Below are positions 1 through 4,560 of a stretch of 6,269 nt of DNA, in pieces. This DNA comes from Deltaproteobacteria bacterium (GTDB taxonomy: Bacteria; Desulfobacterota; Desulfovibrionia; Desulfovibrionales; Desulfovibrionaceae), in the NCBI GenBank assembly GCA_031280335.1, contig JAITGZ010000078.1:1-6269 (forward strand), written 5' to 3'. Each line of letters opens with the position of its first letter. Position 1 is the stretch's first letter. The position numbers and the translations under genes were made by a program. The notes beneath the pieces are model-generated. The model searched no databases. It saw only the letters and a program-made list of their open reading frames with translations, and was not told the DNA's origin.

Positions 1-277
1 CCAGGCCACGGTTTACCGTTCACTCAAGCTGATGCGCGATGCCGGCCTGGCGCGCGAACTGCGCTTTGGCAGTGATGTAACCCGCTTTGAGCCGCACCTG
101 GAAGCAGACCACCATGATCACCTGGTTTGTGAAGAATGCGGTAAAACCCTGCCCGTACTGGATGAGCGCATTGAGCGGCTTCAGGCGGATCTGGCCGTCA
201 AGCACGGCTTTAAGCTCACCGCGCACCGCATGTACCTGTACGGCATTTGTGCGGATTGCCTGAAAGCCGCAAAGTAA
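1..277 (+). CDS. Fur-family metal-responsive transcriptional repressor, C-terminal part (5' end outside window)
   Basis: The reading frame is open from base 2 and gives 91 residues to a TAA at 275-277. It begins inside the DNA-recognition helix (ATVYRSLK, residues 2-9), so roughly the first 50 residues are missing. The dimerisation and metal-binding domain follows: HHDHLVCEECGK (residues 37-48) is the hallmark Fur motif, KHGFKLTAH ends at His75, and YGICADC (80-86) closes it. The two CxxC pairs, C43/C46 and C83/C86, match the structural zinc site seen in many Fur proteins. The His/Asp residues of HHDH and His75 sit where the regulatory metal is bound. Family role: a dimer that binds operator DNA when loaded with metal. 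Fur, Zur and PerR subtypes cannot be separated from this fragment. The stop is 9 nt from the next gene, an ABC ATPase, so co-transcription is likely. Its own promoter and any operator lie outside the window. Confidence 0.93.
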   Translation, partial: QATVYRSLKLMRDAGLARELRFGSDVTRFEPHLEADHHDHLVCEECGKTLPVLDERIERLQADLAVKHGFKLTAHRMYLYGICADCLKAAK

Positions 278-286
278 ACCCCGCCA

Positions 287-1258
287 ATGGACGAAGCGCT
301 TCTGGAGATTCGGGGGGTCAGCCGTTCTTTCGCTACAGGCGGAGGGCTTTGGAGCAGGTCAGATCCCATCAGGGCGGTGGACGGGGTAAGCCTCAGCCTG
401 CCGCGCCGCTCCACCCTCGGTCTGGTGGGCGAATCGGGCAGCGGCAAATCCACCCTGGCCCGTATGGTCTGCCGCCTGCTGGCCCCGGACGAAGGCGATG
501 TGCTGCTTGAAGGCCGCTCTTTGTTCCGGCAGGCGGACAAAAATTTTCTGCGCAGCCTGCCCCGCCGTATGCAGATGATCTTTCAGGACCCCCACTCCTC
601 CCTGAACCCGCGCCTGAAGATCGGCGGCAGTATCGCCGAACCTTTACTCCGGCTGGGACTTTCCCCCAAACAGCGCCGGGAACGGGTGGAAAAACTGCTG
701 ACCCAGGTGGGGCTGGACGCAGCGGATGCCGGCCGTTACCCCCACGAATTCTCCGGCGGGCAGCGCCAGCGCGTGGCCATAGCCCGCGCCCTGGCCCCCC
801 GGCCGGAGCTTGTCGTCTGCGATGAGCCGGTGTCTTCGCTGGATGCCTCGGTGCAGGCCCAAACATTGAACCTGCTTCAAGACCTTCAGGATGCCCTGGG
901 CCTCAGCTACCTCTTCATTTCACACGATCTGGCCGTGGTCGGGCATATGAGCGAGCGCGCCGCCGTGATGTACATGGGGCGCATTGTTGAGTCGGGCGAA
1001 ACGTCAAGCCTGTTCCGCCGCCCCCTGCACCCTTATACCGCCATGCTCCTGGCCGCCTCGGACGCGACCGGACCGGAAGATAAAAACACCCCTCCGCCCC
1101 CCGGCCGCGCCCCGGCGCGTTCCTGCCGCAAGGGCGCGGGCTGCGCCTATGCCCCCCGCTGTCCCGAAGCCATGGATGCCTGCCGGCGGCGCACGCCGGA
1201 ACTCGTCCCCACCGCCTCCGGCCTGGTGCGCTGCTTTGCGGCCGGAAAACATCCCTGA
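287..1258 (+). CDS. ABC importer ATP-binding protein, dipeptide/oligopeptide/nickel family (DppF/OppF/NikE type)
   Basis: A 323-residue protein, normal length for the family. All nucleotide-binding motifs are intact: Walker A GESGSGKST (48-56), Q-loop Gln100 in QMIFQDPHSSLNP, signature FSGGQRQR (155-162), Walker B LVVCDE (175-180) with catalytic Glu180, D-loop SSLD (183-186) and H-loop His213. The C-terminal extension has HPYTAMLLAA (248-257) and the cysteine-rich segment GCAYAPRCP (285-293), typical of peptide/nickel importer ATPases. Cys286, 292, 299 and 316 follow the family pattern that holds an iron-sulfur cluster in some members; Cys280 is extra. It should act at the inner face of the membrane, hydrolysing ATP to drive uptake through a two-permease core. 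No permease, binding protein or second ATPase is visible, so the substrate (peptide, nickel or metallophore) is open. The upstream stop lies in the same frame at 275-277, so ATG 287 is the first possible start. No clear Shine-Dalgarno precedes it, and coupling to the upstream gene is likely. Confidence 0.93.
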   Translation: MDEALLEIRGVSRSFATGGGLWSRSDPIRAVDGVSLSLPRRSTLGLVGESGSGKSTLARMVCRLLAPDEGDVLLEGRSLFRQADKNFLRSLPRRMQMIFQDPHSSLNPRLKIGGSIAEPLLRLGLSPKQRRERVEKLLTQVGLDAADAGRYPHEFSGGQRQRVAIARALAPRPELVVCDEPVSSLDASVQAQTLNLLQDLQDALGLSYLFISHDLAVVGHMSERAAVMYMGRIVESGETSSLFRRPLHPYTAMLLAASDATGPEDKNTPPPPGRAPARSCRKGAGCAYAPRCPEAMDACRRRTPELVPTASGLVRCFAAGKHP

Positions 1259-1267
1259 AACAAAACC

Positions 1268-1296
1268 TTGCCAAAAATATAAAAAAGGCATATATA
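1268..1296 (+). promoter_or_regulatory. Predicted sigma70-type promoter for rpsB-tsf
   Basis: TTGCCA (1268-1273) is a good -35 element. TATATA (1291-1296) lies exactly 17 nt downstream; the overlapping TATAAA (1293-1298) is closer to consensus but at 19 nt. This is the only strongly AT-rich patch in a GC-rich window and lies just after the ABC gene's stop. Transcription would start around 1303, giving a leader of about 144 nt. Prediction from sequence only. Confidence 0.6.
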
Positions 1297-1302
1297 AACG
1301 GA

Positions 1303-1446
1303 TTCGAAAATAAATCCATCTTCTCCGGCGCGCCGCTTTTGCCGGTGCCGTGCCTAAGGCACGCGCGACAATCCAGGGTGCCGGCGGATGTCCGCCGGGA
1401 ACGGGCTGTTTGCGGAGAAGAGCAAAGTAACCCTGAGGAGTTTTAC
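1303..1446 (+). promoter_or_regulatory. Structured 5' leader of rpsB, candidate autoregulatory RNA
   Basis: This stretch between the predicted promoter and rpsB has several perfect complementary segments. TCTTCTCCG (1319-1327) pairs with CGGAGAAGA (1413-1421), a 9-bp stem closing a domain of about 100 nt. Inside are two hairpins: CGTGCC-TAA-GGCACG (1349-1363) and CCGGCGGA-TG-TCCGCCGG (1381-1398), the latter realistically 7 bp with a 4-nt loop. CAGGGT (1374-1379), between the hairpins, can also pair with ACCCTG (1430-1435), outside the closing stem and abutting the Shine-Dalgarno. That would make a pseudoknot. A weak hairpin GGATT/AATCC (1300-1317) sits near the predicted RNA start. In E. coli, S2 represses its own operon through the rpsB leader, so a similar role is a reasonable inference here. 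I do not recognise this architecture as a known family. No U-tract follows either hairpin, so it does not look like a terminator. Confidence 0.5.
1435..1440 (+). promoter_or_regulatory. Ribosome binding site of rpsB
   Basis: GAGGAG, with its core GGAG ending 6 nt before ATG 1447, is a strong Shine-Dalgarno sequence. It fixes the rpsB start, since the frame stays open further upstream. Its first base is also the last base of ACCCTG, which can pair with CAGGGT at 1374-1379, so access to the site could depend on leader folding. Confidence 0.85.
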
Positions 1447-2256
1447 ATGGCCTACGTCAGTATGAAGCAGATGTTGGAAACCGGTGTGCATTTCGGGCAT
1501 CAGACCCGCCGCTGGAACCCCAAAATGAAGCCCTATATTTTTGGGGCGCGCAACGGCATACATATAATTGATTTGCAGCAGACGGTAAAACTTTACCGTG
1601 TAGCCCACGACAGGGTGGTGGATACCGCCGCCGCCGGCGGCAAGGTGATTTTCATCGGCACCAAACGTCAGGCGCAGGAAGTAGTGGCCGCCGAGGCCGC
1701 CCGCTCCGGGCAGTATTATGTGGCCAACCGCTGGATGGGCGGCACCTTGACCAATTTTTTCACCATCCAGAAAAGCATTGAGCGCATGAAAAAGCTTGAG
1801 GCCATGTTTGAAGACGGCAGCGTAAACCGCTACCAGAAAAAAGAGATCCTCACCCTGCAGCGCGAACTGGATAAGCTGCGCCTTGTGCTGGACGGCATCC
1901 GGCGTATGGACAAGGTCCCCAATCTGGCCTTTATCATCGACCCGCAGCGGGAAGGCATCGCGGTCAGCGAATGCCGCAAACTGGGCATACCCATTGTGGC
2001 CGTAACCGATACCAACTGCGACCCGGACCTGGTTGACTATGTAATCCCCGGCAATGACGATGCCATACGCGCCATCAAACTTTTTGTGGGGGCAATAGCC
2101 GATGCCTGTCTGGAAGGCGAATCCATGGCCAAGGATCGGGGCGGCGACCAGGGACACCGGGAACACCCCCAGACCAAGGCGGAGGAAGCCCTGGAAGAGC
2201 GCATCCCCGCGCCTGAACTTGATAAAGACGACGATATGCGGAGCGAAGGAGAATAA
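1447..2256 (+). CDS. rpsB: 30S ribosomal protein S2
   Basis: 269 residues encoding S2, a small-subunit protein bound late in 30S assembly at the head-body junction, close to protein S1. The N-terminus (MKQMLETGVHFGHQTRRWNPKM, residues 6-27) is characteristic, followed by IFGARNGIHIIDLQQT (31-46), GTKRQAQ (71-77), RWMGGTLTNF (95-104) and PGNDDAIRAI (201-210). Residues about 105-150 form the expected helical hairpin. The start is ATG 1447, chosen because it follows a strong GAGGAG and matches the conserved N-terminus; the frame is open to 1339 but those codons fall in the leader. E. coli S2 is about 241 residues. The excess here is a charged, mostly acidic C-terminal tail (about 224-269, ending DDDMRSEGE), probably disordered. 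The stop is followed by one base and then tsf, so translation is probably coupled. Confidence 0.98.
   Translation: MAYVSMKQMLETGVHFGHQTRRWNPKMKPYIFGARNGIHIIDLQQTVKLYRVAHDRVVDTAAAGGKVIFIGTKRQAQEVVAAEAARSGQYYVANRWMGGTLTNFFTIQKSIERMKKLEAMFEDGSVNRYQKKEILTLQRELDKLRLVLDGIRRMDKVPNLAFIIDPQREGIAVSECRKLGIPIVAVTDTNCDPDLVDYVIPGNDDAIRAIKLFVGAIADACLEGESMAKDRGGDQGHREHPQTKAEEALEERIPAPELDKDDDMRSEGE
2246..2251 (+). promoter_or_regulatory. Ribosome binding site of tsf, inside the rpsB 3' end
   Basis: AAGGAG lies within the last codons of rpsB, 6 nt before ATG 2258. It is a near-ideal Shine-Dalgarno sequence and sets the tsf start, because the same frame is open further upstream within rpsB. Confidence 0.85.
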
Positions 2257-2257
2257 A

Positions 2258-3118
2258 ATGGAAATTTCCGCCCAAAAAGTTAAAGAACTGCGCGAGCGTA
2301 CCAGCGTCGGCATGATGGACTGTAAAAAGGCGCTGCAGGAATGCGCTGGCGACATGGAAGCTTCCATTGACTGGCTGCGCCAGAAGGGCCTGGCCAAGGC
2401 GGCCAAAAAGGCCGGACGCGCCACCAGTGAAGGGCTGATCGCCTACAGGGCGGCCAAAGACAACTCCGCCGCCGCCCTGGTGGAAGTGATGTGCGAAACC
2501 GATTTTGTCTCCCGCGGAGATAAGTTTCAAGCCTTTGCTTCCTCTGTGGTGAATGCGGTTTTTGAAAAAAAACCGACGGATCATGATGCGCTGCTGGCCC
2601 TGGTCGGCGACGACCTGAACAACCAAATCGCCACCCTGGGCGAGAATATGACCATAGGCCGGCACGTTTTTCTGCAGGCACCCGCCCCGGGGCTTGTGGG
2701 ATCTTATATTCACTCCAACGGCAAAATCGGAGTGCTGGTGGAACTGGCCTTTGAAAAGGCAGAAAGCGCCGCCAACCCCGCTGTACTGGAGCTGGTCAAA
2801 AACCTGGCCATGCAGGTGGCTGCCGCCAACCCGGCAGCCCTGGATAAAACCGGTCTGGACCCGGCGCTGGTGGAGCGCGAGCGCGCCCTGTACCGCCAAA
2901 AAACCCTGGAAGAAGGCAAACCTGCGGCCATGGTGGATAAAATAGTTGAAGGGCGCATTGCCAAATTCTGCCAGGACGTCTGTCTTTTGGATCAGCCCTA
3001 TATCCGCGACGACAAAATGCGCATCCGCGAAGTGGTGGAAGCCTGCGTTAAACAGACCGGCGGCAAGATCACCGTGAAAAGTTTTGTCCGCCTGCAGTTG
3101 GGTGAAAAAACGCTCTAA
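2258..3118 (+). CDS. tsf: Translation elongation factor Ts (EF-Ts)
   Basis: 286 residues, the usual length. EF-Ts is the cytoplasmic guanine nucleotide exchange factor that releases GDP from EF-Tu. The N-terminal UBA-like domain has VKELRERTSVGMMDCKKAL (8-26), with Ser-Val where many homologues have Gly-Ala. The core begins with CETDFVSR (79-86); its TDFV motif (81-84) is the element that contacts EF-Tu and disturbs the Mg2+/GDP site. Further family landmarks are HSNGKIGVLVEL (152-163), NLAMQVAAANP (182-192), a degenerate LEEGKPAAMVDKIVEGRI stretch (217-234) and the C-terminal end KSFVRLQLGE. It starts one base after rpsB with its own AAGGAG, so the two genes form a tight operon and share the rpsB promoter and leader. 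In E. coli the two genes are separated by a longer spacer. Confidence 0.98.
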   Translation: MEISAQKVKELRERTSVGMMDCKKALQECAGDMEASIDWLRQKGLAKAAKKAGRATSEGLIAYRAAKDNSAAALVEVMCETDFVSRGDKFQAFASSVVNAVFEKKPTDHDALLALVGDDLNNQIATLGENMTIGRHVFLQAPAPGLVGSYIHSNGKIGVLVELAFEKAESAANPAVLELVKNLAMQVAAANPAALDKTGLDPALVERERALYRQKTLEEGKPAAMVDKIVEGRIAKFCQDVCLLDQPYIRDDKMRIREVVEACVKQTGGKITVKSFVRLQLGEKTL

Positions 3119-3132
3119 CCTTTCCCCCTTCA

Positions 3133-3172
3133 CGCCGGAAGGGAATTTTCCATAACCAATTCCCTTCCGGCG
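3133..3172 (+). repeat. Perfect 15-bp inverted repeat between tsf and murA
   Basis: CGCCGGAAGGGAATT (3133-3147) and AATTCCCTTCCGGCG (3158-3172) are exact reverse complements around a 10-nt spacer, so the transcript can form a very stable hairpin starting 14 nt after the tsf stop. No T-run follows on either strand, so it is not a standard intrinsic terminator. It could be a mRNA 3'-end stabiliser, a pause or processing element, or a protein-binding palindrome. A competing 6-bp hairpin, CCCTTC (3126-3131) with GAAGGG (3138-3143), uses part of the same left arm and is followed by AATTTT. Confidence 0.8.
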
Positions 3173-3195
3173 CATGGAAGCACCGCAGCGCCGAG

Positions 3196-4458
3196 ATGGA
3201 AAAACTCATTATCAGAGGCGGCTGGCCGCTATGCGGCAGCATCACGACCGGTGGCTCCAAAAACGCCGCCCTGCCCATTCTGCTGGCCGGCATTCTGGCG
3301 GACGGCCCGGTATATTACCGCAATGTGCCCCGTTTGCGTGATATTTTTACCACCCACAAACTCCTGAACATCCTGGGCTGCGAAGCCTCCTTTGACGGCG
3401 AAGAAGGAGACAGTGCCCGCACGTGCGTAGGCACCCTCAACCCTGAAGCCCCTTATGATCTGGTCAAAACCATGCGCGCCTCCGTTCTGGTGCTGGGGCC
3501 GTTGCTGGCCCGCCTGGGCAGGGCCAAAGTAGCCCTGCCCGGCGGCTGCGCCATAGGCGCGCGGCCGGTGGATCAGCATCTTAAAGGGCTGGAGCGCATG
3601 GGGGCGCGTTTTGATTTGGATTCCGGCTACATTGTGGGGCGTTGCGCCGAACTGCGCGGAGCGGAAATCACCTTTGACTTTCCCACAGTGGGGGGAACGG
3701 AAAACCTGCTCATGGCCGCCGTGCTGGCCAAAGGGCAAAGCATCCTGCGCAATGCCGCCCGCGAGCCCGAAATCGCCGACCTGGCCCATTTTCTGGGCGC
3801 CTGCGGCGCACGGATCGAGGGCATAGGCTCGGACACCCTGCACATACAAGGAGTGGAAACGCTGCACGGCTGCTCCTACGCCGTCATGCCCGACCGCATT
3901 GAAGCCGGCACCTTTCTCCTGGCGGGCGCCATCACCAGAGGAGAACTCATGGTGGAAAACTGCCCGGTGAAAGAACTGGACGCCCTGCTGGTCAAAATGG
4001 AGGACATGGGCCTTAAAATCGAACGGCATGAACATAAAGCGCTGGTGAAAAGCAACGGCACCCTGCGCGGCACACAGGCAACCACCAGCCCTTATCCCGG
4101 ATTTCCAACAGACATGCAGGCCCAAATCCTCTCCCTCATGGCCCTGGCCCAAGGCTCAAGCGTGGTGGAAGAAACCATCTTCGAAAACCGCTTCATGCAC
4201 GTCCCTGAACTATGCCGTATGGGGGCGGATATACGCCTCTCAGGTTCCAAAGCCACCGTCCGCGGGGTCAGACAACTCATCGGTGCCCCGGTGATGGCCT
4301 CCGACCTGCGGGCCGGTGCCGCCCTGGTGCTGGCCGGTCTGGCCGCCAAAGGCGAAACCCAGGTGCAGCGCATCTATCACCTGGATCGAGGCTATGAACG
4401 CATGGAACATAAACTCAGAAACGCAGGGGCGGAAATTACACGCGTAAACGATAAATAA
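3196..4458 (+). CDS. murA: UDP-N-acetylglucosamine 1-carboxyvinyltransferase (MurA)
   Basis: 420 residues, typical of MurA. It catalyses the first committed step of peptidoglycan synthesis, transferring enolpyruvate from PEP to the 3'-OH of UDP-GlcNAc in the cytoplasm. Active-site residues are all visible: Lys22-Asn23 in GGSKNAALPIL (19-29), the loop LPGGCAIGARPVDQHL (114-129) with catalytic Cys118 and Arg123, Asp306 in PGFPTDMQAQ (301-310), and Arg398 in YHLDRGYERM (394-403). DLRAGAALVLAG (370-381) is another conserved block. Cys118 is the residue alkylated by fosfomycin, so the enzyme is of the normally sensitive type. ATG 3196 is chosen because it gives the standard MEKLIIRGG...GSKNAALP N-terminus. 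There is no convincing Shine-Dalgarno; the nearest purine patch, GGAAG at 3176-3180, is too far upstream. ATG 3174 is in another frame. It lies 77 nt after tsf on the same strand. No strong promoter is evident in the gap, so readthrough from rpsB-tsf is plausible. Confidence 0.98.
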   Translation: MEKLIIRGGWPLCGSITTGGSKNAALPILLAGILADGPVYYRNVPRLRDIFTTHKLLNILGCEASFDGEEGDSARTCVGTLNPEAPYDLVKTMRASVLVLGPLLARLGRAKVALPGGCAIGARPVDQHLKGLERMGARFDLDSGYIVGRCAELRGAEITFDFPTVGGTENLLMAAVLAKGQSILRNAAREPEIADLAHFLGACGARIEGIGSDTLHIQGVETLHGCSYAVMPDRIEAGTFLLAGAITRGELMVENCPVKELDALLVKMEDMGLKIERHEHKALVKSNGTLRGTQATTSPYPGFPTDMQAQILSLMALAQGSSVVEETIFENRFMHVPELCRMGADIRLSGSKATVRGVRQLIGAPVMASDLRAGAALVLAGLAAKGETQVQRIYHLDRGYERMEHKLRNAGAEITRVNDK

Positions 4459-4560
4459 GCGTAAAACCGCTGCAAGGCGGCGTTGGAAAAATTTGCCTTG
4501 CCCGACATGGGCGCCGCCGCCGGGCCTTATTAAAATGATCATCCACCATCTTGTACCGGT
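4459..4560 (+). other. murA-comEC spacer with a short ATG-started frame
   Basis: This gap lacks a clear promoter, terminator or Shine-Dalgarno. CCGC/GCGG (4467-4480) and GCCC/GGGC (4500-4512) are only 4-bp hairpins without T-runs. An ATG at 4535 opens a 13-codon frame (MIIHHLVPVWAAP) ending at TAA 4574-4576, inside the start of the ComEC-encoding sequence but in a different frame. In the ComEC frame a stop at 4531-4533 blocks any start further upstream. The short frame may be chance, a leader peptide, or the true comEC start separated from the rest by a one-base shift. Confidence 0.4.

Noticed and set aside
1275..1317. Possible Fur operator in the AT-rich patch before rpsB
   Set aside because: The AT-rich run has no 19-bp dyad resembling the GATAATGATAATCATTATC consensus; the promoter explanation is sufficient.
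1327..1334. GGCGCGCC palindrome in the rpsB leader
   Set aside because: A short GC-rich palindrome expected by chance at this base composition; overlapped by the longer-range stem and with no further support.
1339..1446. N-terminal extension of rpsB from a TTG at 1339
   Set aside because: The strong GAGGAG before ATG 1447 and the conserved S2 N-terminus set the start; the extra 36 codons fall in the structured leader and resemble no S2 protein.
1354..2424. Minus-strand open frame of 356 codons opposite rpsB
   Set aside because: It spans the rpsB leader and coding region in antisense and has no family motif; it is a shadow of the real gene.
2075..3175. Minus-strand open frame of 366 codons opposite tsf
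   Set aside because: It lies antisense to the well-identified rpsB end and tsf, shows no recognisable domain, and has the composition expected of a mirror frame in GC-rich coding DNA.
3229..4152. Minus-strand open frame of 307 codons opposite murA
   Set aside because: It is antisense to the intact, motif-complete murA gene and has no recognisable protein features.
4459..4533. Intrinsic terminator after murA
   Set aside because: Only 4-bp GC stems are found, with no T-run directly after them.
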